From Gracilaria gracilis (lineage: Eukaryota; Rhodophyta; Florideophyceae; Gracilariales; Gracilariaceae), in contig JARGSG010000228.1 in the NCBI GenBank assembly GCA_030374805.1, forward strand, positions 124,001-188,000: DNA of 64,000 nt, in the 5' to 3' direction. The position numbers and the translations under genes were made by a program. Each line of letters starts with the position of its first letter. Positions within the stretch are counted from its first letter, which is position 1. The notes beneath the pieces were generated by a model, which was given only the letters and a program-made list of their open reading frames with translations, searched no databases and was not told the DNA's origin. Positions 38,290-49,830 of this stretch are shown here, one piece after another.

Positions 38290-40491
38290 CGTTTAGTTTC
38301 CCTGGGCTTCCGCCTGCGGCGGCTGCTCAGGTTCCTCGACCACGAGTATTTGGGCACGTTGGCCTCGGGGTCCCGCAACAGCGGTGTTTGGATCGTCTAC
38401 GACGCGGTGTCCCGGTTCTACCGGATGAGCCGGCTGTGCCGCAGCACGCTGGTAGGTCGGCGCTGTCGGTATGTCGTGGGCGAAGTCCGTCTTGGCCCGG
38501 AGATACGACGTCATTGGGACGGATCGCTTCTCCTCTGGAGTGAGGGCCTCATAGTTCACCGTCACCTTGCCCACATCTCTCAGGGAGAGAAGGCATTGCG
38601 GTGACGTGTGACCATGGGTATAGCAGAGATGGCATATCAACGCTATCAATGCTTGCCTACCCTGTCGAAGGGTCCCACTCCGGTTATCCGTGAAACGTCC
38701 CGCTAGGCGGCTGTCCTGCCATCCTGGTCGTTGGAAGCGGGTTCCTCCGTTCGAGTACGGGATGTAAGTCCCGCGAACTCGGGTGGCATCGGCATAAAGC
38801 ACGGTGCCGTCCTGAGCGGTCTCGGAGGAGGCGTCCGTCGTCGATGGGAGGTCCGTTGTCGGAACGGAGTCGATATCGCCGTGGGCGAGCTGGACGTTAT
38901 CGTACTCCTTCGGGGGTACTTCATCCGCGACGAGCGACAGAGATGGGGATTTCGTTTCCATCAACAACGCCTTGGCGGACTTAGACCGAGTACTCGGAGC
39001 TCTGGCCCGGAGGGAGTCACCTTGGGCTCTCGCATACTGGATGAGCTCCAGGTAGGTGATCTTTCTCCTGTCCTCGCGATAGCGGGCGACCAAAGTCCGG
39101 ATAGCCAGGTCGAGTCCATCGATGCACATCGTACATCGCTCTGTAGCGGGGTAGACATTACCACAACGGTGGAAAGCCTTGTTCAGGCGTACCGAAAAAT
39201 CGGTTTCCGTCTCGCCTGAGCGTTGATGTGTGTCTCGCAAAGCGAGTATCGCCGACTGAATGGCACCATTTGTAGCGTACGACCGTAACAGATACTGCAC
39301 TGCTTCGGGCCAGCAATTAACTCCTCCTTCGGAGGCCCGCGAACAACCTCTTACAGAGTGATACTGGTCCTCGGCCACACCACGTAAGAAATACGGTAAG
39401 GCAATGTAGGCCTGTCCCTCATTCATCCCGAGTATATCGGCTTCCGCGACCAAACTGGCGAGAAAATCTAGCACCAAGATTGGGTCTTCTTCAGTAAACA
39501 ACTGGTTACGGAGCGAGAGCTGCATCCGTTTGATGCAGTCCTTCACCTTGCCTGTACCACGGGGTGTTCGATCCAAAGAGGAGTCTTCCAAACGGTAATA
39601 CCGGTATGACAACAGCTTCTCGTAGAGAGGGTTGTTGGGCTTCAGGACTTTCAAGCCCGCGTGCTTCTGTCCTCTTGCAGGAGCACGAACCGCACCTTGC
39701 GTGACTGCAGACCGCTTAGAGCGTGACGCCCGTATAGCACGGTCTTCGTCAGACGACGAGTCTGACGAGTCAGCCTTGTCCGAATTGCTTGGGTCCGCAT
39801 CCGACTAAGTAGACGATTCTGAACCCTGATCGTCCTGTTGGCCCTTCCGCCTGCGGCGGTTCTTCTCGCGTGCCGAGTTCTTGGCCCTTTGCGACACAGC
39901 GACCGGCTCCGCCGGAGTGGCAGCATCCATAGGAATGGTTTGCTCCAGCATCTCCAGGCGGTCTCTTACACGATCAAACCGGTCCTGAATTCCTTCTACG
40001 AAGGTGGCGGGTGGACCAAAGCACTCCAACATTTTGTTAACGTCGGACCGTAACGTACGAAGATCATCAGAAATACCTGTTGCAGGGGAGTCTTCCGCCT
40101 GTTGGCGTAGAATGTTGACCACCCCTACAAGGGAGTTGTGGGCAGTGCGCAGCTGACGCAACTGCTCTTCCAGAGCTGTACCCTGGGGGATGTTGTCCTT
40201 TTCCCGATGGGACTGAACCACCGCGGCCGCGGGTGTAGCCGTAGCAGACGGGGCTGCGGCAGCAACGGCCGGGGCTGGACCAGCACCATCAGTAGGGGGA
40301 AGCAACGGGGCAAAAGGAATTGTCCTGTGTGCCGGTTGTTGGCCCGACGTCTTAGACGGATTATTAAAACCAAGGGTGGAGCCAGCACGCCTGGGGATGC
40401 GTGAGACGAACCGATCATCCCCAGCGACACCACCACTGTGGGAACGACTGCGAGTAACCGCAGCTTCCGTCTCAGACGGTTTTCGAGACAT
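38290..40491 (-). mobile_element. Element A: gag region
   Basis: The N-terminal part is Ser/Arg/Pro/Ala-rich with a predicted coiled coil (LEEQLRQLRTAHNSLVGVVN; FDRVRDRLEMLEQ) and a basic patch (EKNRRRRKGQ). A helical capsid domain follows (EEDPILVLDFLASLVAEAD; AVQYLLRSYATN; SGETETDFSVRLNKAF), then one CCHC zinc knuckle CHLCYTHGHTSPQC. Confidence 0.85.
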
Positions 40492-40590
40492 GATTTCTCA
40501 ACCAACCGTCCAACGGGAAACTTCCAGAAGTAGAAACGAAACCTCAAAGAGGGAAAACACACACGAGTACGTGTTAAACCAAATATCCGA

Positions 40591-40608
40591 TTCTAGGTCG
40601 GGAGACCA
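40591..40608 (-). other. Primer-binding site of element A
   Basis: Three bases inside the 5' LTR the element strand reads TGGTCTCCCGACCTAGAA, starting with the TGG that pairs with a tRNA CCA end. Element B has the same TGGTCTCCCGACCTA. The tRNA cannot be named by eye. Confidence 0.7.
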
Positions 40609-40611
40609 CTT

Positions 40612-41380
40612 TGTAGTGCAACGCCAGAAGCGGAAAGACACCACGAAGACGTCCGAGGTCTTCCTCCGTAGGAGGGTAGTCAGCAGACAGAGCCTCTCTG
40701 GAAAGGCACGACGAAGTCGGGTGGAAGCCGAGGCCAAGCCGTCACGACGGGCGTAAAGAGTTGAGCAAGGATCTGTGTTAGCAAAACGTGTGTGAGCGAA
40801 CGGGCCCTCGAGAGAGGCACGAGTCCACGGAAGTGGGGAAAGAGAAAAGGAATCCGCGAGAGCGGGGGATGGAAAGAAGAAAAAGGAGGAAAGGGGCAAA
40901 AAGGGTACGGTAAACACCGGGGTTATCCCTGTACAGGGTCGAACGCGACACAAGCGGAAAACACTCCCACGAATGGGTCCTGTTAGGTGACGCAGGGAGG
41001 ATACACTACCCGTAGGCAACGGAGTCTCTCTCCTTGAAGGAGTCGATGACCGCCGAAGGCGAAGAAGTATAGAGCCAACCCTGGTTGGGGGATCTTTACT
41101 GTGCACGGCGGCGAGGTCGCCGCCGGGCTAAGTAGTGAGCTCGCACCAACACTAATTAAATGAACTAACTAAATTAGGCCCACGCCCAGTGGTAATTACC
41201 CACGCGCCGTGGCGCCCGTCCTACGTGTACGTGGCCAACCTCCTGTCTCAACCGTGTCCCACGTGTCCTTCCCACTACAGTGGTTGTTACTATTCATGTA
41301 CTCCCACTTGGAGCAACCGCCCGACAGGTCGGAATATGACTAAGTAGTCAGAAACCTCCATAAGAGGGCGTTGCACTACA
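40612..41380 (-). repeat. 5' LTR of element A (769 bp)
   Basis: Same length and ends as the LTR at 29,971, about 97% identical by eye, followed by the CACGT duplication. Confidence 0.95.
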
Positions 41381-41713
41381 CACGTAAGTGGCAGGCATGT
41401 TTACTTGCAAACAGAATTCGAGATATAGAACACCACGCGCCGGAACTTCTTTCCACGCCGCTTACCACACCAAATTAAAACAATCTCCTCATGTTATCCA
41501 CGTCCGTACATTTGAAAATCGTTGTTTTAATTTTCAGCGCAGTTACCGTTCATCTTCTGTATTATTTTTGCTACAAACGTAAGCAAAAACACCCTCAAAA
41601 AACTAAATTGAAGTACACAACCAAAGCAAAGTCCTTTAGCACCAAAACTATCTCTGTTTCAAATTGGTCAAAGCCATGCCGGCAAAAAAGCGTTACTATG
41701 AACAGAACACCTT
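41381..41713. mobile_element. DNA transposon copy 2, continuation
   Basis: After the CACGT duplication the sequence resumes similarity to the interior of copy 1 (CATGTTTACTT...; later AAACTAAATTGAAGTACAC). It is then cut by the solo LTR. Confidence 0.5.
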
Positions 41714-42565
41714 GTGAAGCAAAGCCTTTGGCGGGAAAAGCGTAGGCTCACGAAGACGTTCGGAATCTTCCCCTCGACAGGGCAGCACAGCGAACGGAGC
41801 ACTCCGGGAATCACACAGCTAAGCCGGGTGTAAATCCGAGGTCAAACCGTCACGACAAGCGTCGGAGCGTTAGGCTGATTAGTAGTCGGTAGAGATCCAC
41901 GTGTTCACACGATCACGAGATGAGTCCTCGAAAGAGAGTAGCACGGCAACGACAAGGTGTCGGAAACGGGCCACTGAGAACAGGGCAAAAAGGCAAACCC
42001 AAAAAGGGGAGAAAGCAAACCACCAGAGTGGGGAAACGAGAGAGAGAATAAAGCAAACCGAATACAGGGGCGAGTATACGACAATAGGTCGGAACGAGAC
42101 ACACAAATAGTGGTTATACTCTGAGCGCCACAAGGGTGGGTAACTATACGTAAACAACGCAGTCGTCACTCCACTTGGAGGTGAACAATCCGCGAAGGCG
42201 TGATAGTTAGAGCCAGGAAGCCCTTGCTTGGCAAGGGGCAGTTTACTTGGGGGAGCGGTGCTCCACCCTCTAAGTACTGAGCTCGGCGCACCACTGACAG
42301 TGGGTGCGCCGGGCAAAATAATCTATAAAATATCTAAATAAATACAGCATTGCTGGATGCACTGCCTCTGGCATATCCGTGCTACACGTGTGCTATTCAC
42401 ACCCGCTAAGCGGCGCCTCAAGCCGTGCAATCCACGTGTACATGTGTGGAAATTACTTCAGCGAGGCGACACGCTAATAGCGGTATAACTCATATATATC
42501 TACTAACGCATGATGCGGAAATTAACTAAGTACCTCAAATCGCCTCCAAGGAGTGTTGTCCTTCA
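41714..42565 (-). repeat. Solo LTR, element C family
   Basis: The minus strand from 42,565 (TGAAGGACAACACTCCTTGG) matches the 3' LTR of element C base for base with roughly 80-85% identity by eye, including the TATATATGAG box. It ends near 41,714 with TG...CA termini. Flanks are CACCT and GACCT, a near-duplicate. No internal region is attached, so it is probably the product of LTR-LTR recombination. Confidence 0.8.
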
Positions 42566-42741
42566 GACCTTCTTGAAATGGCCCTGTGATAGCTGAAAAC
42601 GACTGATGCGGAATACGCCTTGTGTCCTATTTTTAGTGTATGTTTCTTCTCAATCGAAATGGTTAAACTACTCATTTGACGTGCTGTGGTATATGGTACT
42701 GTACGACAACCATCGTGAATTTGAAATACGTTGGCAAACGG
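42566..42741 (-). pseudogene. Downstream part of the Ulp1-like peptidase gene (severed)
   Basis: The minus-strand frame just left of element B (FANVFQIHDGCRTV...) is positioned as the continuation of the peptidase frame on the far side of element B (53,688 onward). The support is positional and by frame, not by family similarity. Confidence 0.35.
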
Positions 42742-43281
42742 TGTTTTATAATGCACAAAAAAGGAGAGAGTCCGAAGCAGTTCTGAGACAAAAGCGGCGG
42801 CAGCGTACATTTATGTGACTGTAATGAGCCCGAACGGTGAAGGGGGGCATAAGCACCGGGCGGTCGACGATAAAGTGGACGGTCGGTATCACAAAGCGCG
42901 TACAGGTGCGCGCAAAAGGGTGCGAACCGTCTGCGAAACCTTAGTAAAATATACTGTGCGGTCCACAGTAAGTGCAAACTAACGAAGAAGACTTTCGGCA
43001 GAAGATACTTGTCGTTTACGATTGGGGCCTCGGGAGATCCGAGCTACAACTAAATATCGGGTCTGGGCGCCCTACTGACTACTGCACGATCGGTCTAATT
43101 TGCATTGTCACTATCCAGACTGCACACGCCCAACTTGTACGCTGTGGCAACCCGTCCTGGCACTCGGCCACCAAATCGTACACGTGGCGGTGACACTGCA
43201 CCAGCCCACCGTGCACTACCTCTTTGTACGTGAACGGCCAATCGGGTACACAATGCACCAACTCGGGCCCACTACACTACA
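42742..43281 (-). repeat. 3' LTR of element B (540 bp)
   Basis: Starts TGTTTTATAATGCAC and ends CACTACA at 43,281, followed by a polypurine tract (AGGAGGGGGATC on the element's strand, 43,282-43,295). Confidence 0.85.
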
Positions 43282-44349
43282 GATCCCCCTCCTAGACTTG
43301 CGCTCCGCCCTCGGAGTGCCGCGGATCGTCGCTAAGTCGCTACGCTTACGTTCGCCTGGTCGAGAGGGCGCCATAGCATTTGTTCGGAAAATTTGCCCGA
43401 AAATGGCGGGGCGAAGCCATGCCAAAATTTCCTGAGCGTGAGAGACGAAAAGGGGTTTTGTGCGTGTGGTGGAGCCCAAACAGAGCGGAACGGTACGCAC
43501 TGGTACGCCACTGGCAGATCGAAGACGCATGACGCGTCAGCCGGGACGTACGCGACGGCGCATAACTGTACAGACCACAGGTGTCCGTCTCGGCAATATT
43601 GACGTCCCTGACAATGCATGTGCTCAATTCCGATCGGGAGCGTACCTGGCGGAGCCGTGAGGTTGTCAGCTCCGCCGACTGCGGGGTGTACTTTTCGGTA
43701 TCACCTGTTCGGTAACATGCGCCACGCGGGCGTCGAGTCCGTACGGTGAATTGGGAGCCGTAGCATCCGCTTTCGGAAAGCTCGTCCGGAAAGGGCGGGG
43801 TAAAGCCACGTCCCAAGTTGACTGCAGCAGACATCGTACGAATGGATCCGTCAGAGGTCGTTCCCCGTGAAAAGTACGAGTGGCCAGATGCTGGCTCGCT
43901 GCGAAGGCGCGCGAGTATCCGAATCGGGGCGTACCGTCCGTCTCGAAGGAGAATGTCCGGCGGCTGGTACCCTGGAGGTCGAGCGTCCGGTTGTACAGGT
44001 ACGTCGTGTCGGAAGCAGTGATCCTCATTGTGGGCGAACTGATTGTCGAAGGACCGCCAGCATTCGCCACGACCGTACGGGCACGGGATGTTGCAGGGGT
44101 AAGGTATGGCAGTACGAATTGGGCGCGACGCGACGCGACGACGAAGCGAGTGTAGCTCGTGTGGAGGGGGCGGTGGAACGTCAGCTCCTGACCCCCCAAT
44201 AAAATTAAATCAATCAGCACTGACATTTCGTCCACTCGGCGCCTGTATAACGACATATGCGTCGTGGCGATTCCAAACGGTCGGTGATACCTCAAGTACC
44301 GCGTTGTCATATTCACCTCCCCCTATAAGAGTGCAAGCCAAGCGGCGAC
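43282..44349. other. Element B: leader between 3' LTR and antisense gene
   Basis: About 1.07 kb, five times longer than the corresponding leader in A (214 bp). It contains a partial internal duplication (around 43,365-43,430 and 43,755-43,815, sharing GGCGGGGC/TGAAGCCA-type sequence). No credible gene. Confidence 0.4.
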
Positions 44350-45354
44350 ATGCCCGAATCGTTCCACTCCGTATCCAACCCCATGCACGCAATGGCGCCA
44401 AACCCGAGCGGCTTTGGTACACCGTCGACATCTTTCCGTTCGGTCCCGTTACCTGGTCAGAAGTATGATCATCGTTTCCGTCGCGGTTTTACCGCTCCTC
44501 GTCGGAGGAAGCAGGTCCCGCTATACGTCTCGGAATACGTGCAGAAAAGATTTTTCGACGGCGAAAGTTTGGCGTCGATTCCGACGGCACTACCGATGCG
44601 GGATATGGCGATTCGCAATCCGAAACGGACAAGCCTCGAAGCTTGGCAAGCCCGCTGGAACTACCTGCCTGGTGTGACCGGACGGAAGAGCAAACAGACC
44701 TATGGGCGAAGTGATATGTTATACCTGCGCTGTTCGGAGGAGAAGACCTATCAGGATGCGCTGAAGCGTTTGTTTCATTCATGCTCATCCGATTCGGGCT
44801 TTCCCGAGAAGGACATGAATCCGCTTGGGTTAGTGATGTTCGAACCGAAGTACGACAAGTTGTACTGGGTGGACTGTCAACAGTGGGGAAGTAATGCCGC
44901 CACGGAGGCGAGAATCCGAGCGTCCCATGGGTTCCTGTACAGTTGGCATAACGTCGAGTTCTTCAACGTTCCTACTCATCGCCGATCGGACTTGTATTGC
45001 TCTACGAACAAGGTGTGGCCCAGCCTCGATGTGTCCCGCAACCTATCCGTACCGACTCCATCCGTGTTGGCTTACCATTTGGAAGAGCTCTTCAAAGGTT
45101 CACCCATACATTGTGTTGTCCGTCAGGTTGTATACGCCGAGTGGGCAGTGTTTGCCTTCATGGCGTTTCTCCAGGAGGCCCACGAAGATATCAAGGTCTT
45201 CACCCGTGCGAGAGACGATCTTCTGTACCATAAAGACGGTCAAACCAAATACGGGCGGTTGTTTCCGATGCCGTACAAACAAACTATGTATCCTGGCCGA
45301 GATGGGACTCCAGAACGTTCTCCACGGCACTTTGTTTCCTCCGCAGGTCGGTGA
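44350..45354 (+). CDS. Element B antisense gene, first frame (334 aa)
   Basis: An open frame opposite to gag-pol, at the same position as the antisense gene of element A. Near its start, STSFRSVPLPGQ matches A's GFTGFRSVPLPQG. The rest is Trp/Tyr/Arg-rich (LEAWQARWNYLPG; YDKLYWVDCQQWG) and only faintly similar to A. Function unknown. Confidence 0.6.
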   Translation: MPESFHSVSNPMHAMAPNPSGFGTPSTSFRSVPLPGQKYDHRFRRGFTAPRRRKQVPLYVSEYVQKRFFDGESLASIPTALPMRDMAIRNPKRTSLEAWQARWNYLPGVTGRKSKQTYGRSDMLYLRCSEEKTYQDALKRLFHSCSSDSGFPEKDMNPLGLVMFEPKYDKLYWVDCQQWGSNAATEARIRASHGFLYSWHNVEFFNVPTHRRSDLYCSTNKVWPSLDVSRNLSVPTPSVLAYHLEELFKGSPIHCVVRQVVYAEWAVFAFMAFLQEAHEDIKVFTRARDDLLYHKDGQTKYGRLFPMPYKQTMYPGRDGTPERSPRHFVSSAGR

Positions 45355-45442
45355 AAAGCTGCTGCAGTGCTCGTAGGAGACAGATTGGGACAACACTCTG
45401 GGGTTCTTGTGATACGACTACTACTCCGAAACGTTCCCGGCG

Positions 45443-46549
45443 ATGCCTTCGACCGGATCGGTAGCGACGCCGATCACTCGTGTCCTGAAGGGTCCGGATA
45501 GTCTTCCCCCCTGGCCCTTCAAAACCGTTCCGGACTTCTTCCCGCATGGGTTCATGGCGCAGGAATTCGAGGACGTAGCGCCAATGCCGACTCCGATGGT
45601 TACACCCGTTGAGGCGAAAGCCGTTGTGGAGGCAGGAGTACAGGCAGGTTCTGGTCGGAAGTCTTGGGACAAATCTTGTTTCTCCATTGAGGACAGCGCC
45701 AGCCTGTATTCGGATGGTGATACGCACAAGGCCTTCGTGGCTCTCTGCGCGGCTTGTATTCCGTTCGAGGAAGAGGAGCCTGCGACGCTTGACGACGTCC
45801 GGTTGGCGGCCCGAGCATGGATGCGCCGTGCGGTCAACGCCGAGACTGCTCTCCGTGAGCAGGCTCAGGCGCAGCTTAACGGGCTCAGTTACCTCCGGGT
45901 CCACTTCTTGTTGGTCCTGGCGCCTTACGAGAAGGCCTTGACGGCTGGTGTGGGTAGGGCGCCCGGTGTGAATGGGACGCCGATGTCGACGTTCGCGCCG
46001 CGATTGGAGGAGCTGTTGACCAAATCCTATAAGGGCATAGGGCAACAGGTCGATGCGGAGCCCATTGTCGACCATATCGTTAAGAACACGCGCCAAGTGG
46101 CAAAATCCTTATTCAAGGGCGTCGAGCTGATTGCGCCCAATGTTCTGTCCGGGGGAGAGCTTGAAGGTGAAGTCCAGTCCGGTGACGGTACAGGGCCGAG
46201 TGGTAAGAACGCGGCTCCCGAAGGAGAAACTCCGCAGGAGGAAGTAACGCCGGCGGTCAAGGATGTTCCCATGTCATCCCCAGGCGAAGATCAAAAGGGA
46301 ACGGAGACCGTCACGGTTGAAAAGAACCTCATAGAGCCGGCGCCTGCGCCCGCAAGCCAATCGGGCAGTAATTCGGGTGGGAAGAAGAAGTTCGTGGCTA
46401 CTTCGCCGTGGCCTGGGACCACCTTGGCGTTCCAGCCAACGAAGACCAGTTCGGGTTCGCGTGGTGATTCCGCTGCAGGCCGAGGTACCTCTCCATGGGG
46501 TACTCGTCGGCGCGGTATTACAAAGCCCGGTTGGAAGAAGACTACTTAG
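45443..46549 (+). CDS. Element B antisense gene, second frame (368 aa)
   Basis: Follows the first antisense frame on the same strand. It has a helical core (about 60-230: FVALCAACIPFEEEEPATLDD, AETALREQAQAQLNGLSYL), an acidic linker and a Gly/Ser/Lys/Arg-rich basic C-terminus (GTRRRGITKPGWKKTT) that could bind nucleic acid. Architecture (folded part then acidic disordered part) parallels element A's antisense protein, but sequence similarity is not evident by eye. Confidence 0.55.
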   Translation: MPSTGSVATPITRVLKGPDSLPPWPFKTVPDFFPHGFMAQEFEDVAPMPTPMVTPVEAKAVVEAGVQAGSGRKSWDKSCFSIEDSASLYSDGDTHKAFVALCAACIPFEEEEPATLDDVRLAARAWMRRAVNAETALREQAQAQLNGLSYLRVHFLLVLAPYEKALTAGVGRAPGVNGTPMSTFAPRLEELLTKSYKGIGQQVDAEPIVDHIVKNTRQVAKSLFKGVELIAPNVLSGGELEGEVQSGDGTGPSGKNAAPEGETPQEEVTPAVKDVPMSSPGEDQKGTETVTVEKNLIEPAPAPASQSGSNSGGKKKFVATSPWPGTTLAFQPTKTSSGSRGDSAAGRGTSPWGTRRRGITKPGWKKTT

Positions 46550-46817
46550 TTGACCGTGCGTACTCGTAGCTTCTTTCTCCTTAGTAAACTTTTGATTGTT
46601 TGTGATGACCTGGTGCCCAATAGCATGTCGTTCTGCGTGTGCCGTTGTCGAAAAAGGCGGGGTTTTGTAAAAATAGAAAAGTAATTGACCAATAGGCGTA
46701 AGTTGGTGGCGGTTTGCCGCCCAATGATAACGTAGTGGCGTCGCTTTTTGGTGCCCCGTGACGTTTCATTGCTTGCGAGCCAGTACCTACGATCTCGGAT
46801 CTCCGATCTACTCCTTT

Positions 46818-46830
46818 CCCCCTCCTTAAG
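46818..46830 (-). other. Internal polypurine-tract copy in element B
   Basis: CTTAAGGAGGGGG on the element's strand, between the chromodomain and the antisense genes. Confidence 0.5.
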
Positions 46831-48180
46831 GTGTCGCCGCTACCGAAGGGTTTCGGCGACGCCAATAGCGTGCGATGAAGTGCTGGGGGATGTGTTCCGG
46901 CGGTTCAAAGGTATCCTGATCGGTGCGATACCCGTGCCATCGTACGCGGTATTCTTGTCCGTTCGGGGTGTCGCGATGGTCGACGACTCGTTCCACCACG
47001 CTCGGAACTGTTTCGGGTGGTGGAGTAGGTTGGTCGTCGACTAGTTCGTGCGCATACGGTCCCTCAGGGTCGGCAACTACTGTGCCGCGTGTCCGTTCGG
47101 AAGTGACCTGTGTGGTTGTTGGCCGTGCGGTTGGGGCTTTTGTCACTCTGTCAATACTGACGGTGTCGTGAATACCGTCTTGGCTTACAGTAACAGTAGC
47201 GTCCGTTGCGGATACGACCTTAAACGGGCCAACTGTCTTCGGTAAGAGCTTCCGATACGTACGTTCTTGATCCGTAAGGTTCTCCTCTGCGTTCTTATGG
47301 TCCGGTCGGTCAACGAACATCTCTTCCCCAGGGGTAAAGCTCGGCTTGTACCGTACGGACTTATCAAAGGTTTTCTTATAGCGCTGTTGGGCGGGGGTCA
47401 ACTTTGTCCGAGCGGTCTGCAGCGTGGCCTGTAGGAGCTTGAGCGTGTAGCGTTTTAACCGAGCGGCAGTGGGCTGTGTAGGCGTCGTTGGGTCCAGTGA
47501 CGTACTGGGCTCATCGAGCAGAACGCTTGGTGGCTTACGCGTTAGCGCAACGTCGAACTGTGCGGTACCAAGAGATCGATGGACCTGTAGGTTGTAGCCG
47601 TACGTAAGAGGTTGCACATACGCGTGCCAAGTGTTCTGATGATCCGCTACGTAGTGGCGTAACCTCTCCGCCAGTGTTTTGTTAAACCGTTCGGCCTCAC
47701 CATTCGTTTGCGGATGGTACGCGGTTGTCACTACGTGTTTGGTTCCCAACGCGGCGCACACAGTCCCAAAAAACTTGGAGACGAATTGAGTCCTGTTATC
47801 GGTCGGCAAGTAGTTGGGAATTTAGTACGGGTAAATCCAGTTCTCCGGGAAGGCCTTCGCCACTTCAGGAGCTGTGGTTGACCGTATGGGAATAGAACGT
47901 GCTATATTACTAAACCGACTCAGTATGTACTGGTAACCGTTTACGGACTTCGTGAATGGACCGACGATGTCCATCGCGACGAATTACAGCAGACCGGCGG
48001 CGGGGAACGGCTTTAACAGTTTCTGCGACTTGAACTGTGTTTCCTTCGTCACCGGGCATATGCGACAGTCCCTTACGGTCTGGAATACATCATTTGCCAT
48101 ATGCGGCCAGTAGAAGTCTCGACGGAGACTTTCATAAATCCTAGTGGAGCCCAGATGGCCGACCAAACGGGGTTATTATG
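46826..48180 (-). mobile_element. Element B: integrase and chromodomain
   Basis: Integrase marks include HLGSTRIYESLRRDFYWPHM, CRICPVTKE, HPQTNGEAERFNK and the linker before the chromodomain (VVERVVDHRDTPNG, YRVRWHGYRTDQDTFEP, PEHIPQHFI at about 46,870-47,010). Confidence 0.85.
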
Positions 48181-49830
48181 CCAAGTAGAAAACGCGTGCC
48201 TGCAGTGATGCAGGTACGACCTTCTGGATGGCACTGTCTAGTGTGGCTTTGCGCATGATAAGTCCGTTTCGGTTAATGTCAAACAGAGTGACATCGTTGC
48301 CGATGTCTTTCCGTGCGGACTCAAAAAAAGGGTCATTTGCTTGAGCTCGTACCAGCTCTTTGACCGTGACCGGAACGATATTGGTTTCCTCCGAAGTGAC
48401 GGCAAGCACCCCGGGGATCCCAGCAGATTTCCGTTCGGGCGTTGGCTTGTCGACGTAAATGTCACTGTACTCATCACCGTCAACGGTAATGTTGGTGATG
48501 AGGTAACTATCGTCCGTGCAGTCATTCACTAGCAAGCAGGGGACTTCCTCGTCCAATGGGTCATCGTCTTCGGCGTCCGCCTGAATCCGAGAAAGGGCAT
48601 CAGCCGCTTGGTGCTTCATACCTTGTCAGTGGACGACATCGAAGTCGTACTCCATGAGACGAAACCGGCAGTCGTCCAGAAGCGTCCGCAAGGTTCAGTA
48701 TCCACCTCAAGGAGTGGTGATTCGTTCGGACTGTGAACCCCTGGCCTTCCAGGTACGGAAGGAGGTGCACTATGGCCCAGACGACCGCAAAGAATTCCCG
48801 TTCGGTAGTTGAATATTGCCGTTCGGTCTTGGATAGAGAGCCGCTCCAGTAACCGATTGGTAATAAGCCTCCGTCCAGTTGTTTCTTTAGCAGGGTACAT
48901 CCTACCTGTCGGTCGCATGCATCCGTATCCAGAACGTACGGGTATCTTGACGGGGAATTGCCAAAATGGGCGGGCGTATCAGTCTCTGACGTAGCTTGTC
49001 AAAGGCCTCGCATTCCGTATCGGTCAATGTCCCGAACTTCGTGGGTTGTTCCTTTTCCAACTTGCGATTCGATGTAGAACCAATTCGGGCGAAGTTCGCG
49101 ACGAACCGGCGGAAAACATTAGAGAGCCCCAAGAACGATCGGAGCTCCGTCTGGGTCGTAGGCGGTTTCGGCTGCTTGATAGCGTTTTGTGTCTTAAGAG
49201 ACACTTGAAGCTTTTTCGGTCGGATTACGTGGCCTAGATAGTACACCGTGCCACTGAAAAAGTAGCACTTATCCAGTTGGAGAGCAACACCAGCCGAGCG
49301 GAGCATATACAGTATGGTCCTCACATGGTGATAATGCTCTTTAACCGTCAGGGAATAGATGATTACGTCATCAAGATACACCAGTGCGTACTGCCATTTC
49401 ACCCGTGAAAGCATGATATCGAGAGCACGCTGGAAAGTAGCCGGTGCGTTCTTGAGTCCGAACAGCATTCTCCGATAACGATACAGTCCCATGTGCGACG
49501 TGAAAGTTTTTTTGTCTTGGTCGGCATCGTCCATTTCGGTCTGCCAATAACCACTGTTGGCGTCTAAAGTGGAAAAGATTTGTGCATCTCATAGAGAGTT
49601 TATGCACTCGTCCACTCGGGGTAGTGGATACTTGCCCCGTACGGCCGTAGCGTTCAACCGGCGGTAGCGGACGCATAAGCGAAGACTTTCGTCTTTCTTG
49701 AGCGCGAATACGACCGAACTGGCCCATTCCGCCGATGACGGTTCTATGGCACCAGGAGCGCGCTGTTTTGTCACCTTCTTGTGGTCGAGTTCTCTCCGAG
49801 TAGGCCCGGCACGTTACGGCATCTCGAATA
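48181..49830 (-). mobile_element. Element B: reverse transcriptase and RNase H
   Basis: RT blocks RYRRLNATAVRGKYPLPRVD and ALVYLDDVIIYS, then the RNase H-linked SFLGLSNVFRRFVANFARIG. Decayed relative to element A. Confidence 0.85.

Larger units (their letters stand above)
29971..41380 (-). mobile_element. LTR retrotransposon A, Ty3/gypsy with chromodomain
   Basis: The 11.4-kb element reads on the minus strand. It is bounded by two 769-bp LTRs (TGTAGTGCAACGCC...GGCGTTGCACTACA) and a perfect CACGT duplication. Order: LTR, primer site, gag (coiled coil, capsid, CCHC knuckle), protease, reverse transcriptase, RNase H, integrase, chromodomain, then an antisense gene and polypurine tract before the 3' LTR. 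Protease before RT before integrase, plus the chromodomain, places it in the Ty3/gypsy chromovirus-like group. LTR copies differ at only about 20 positions by eye (about 97% identical), so it is young. It looks nearly whole with only a few breaks. It inserted into DNA transposon copy 2. Confidence 0.95.

Noticed and set aside
29971-41380. Reading element A as an endogenous retrovirus with an envelope gene
   Set aside because: The extra frame is on the opposite strand, lacks a signal peptide and transmembrane segment, and so is not an envelope.
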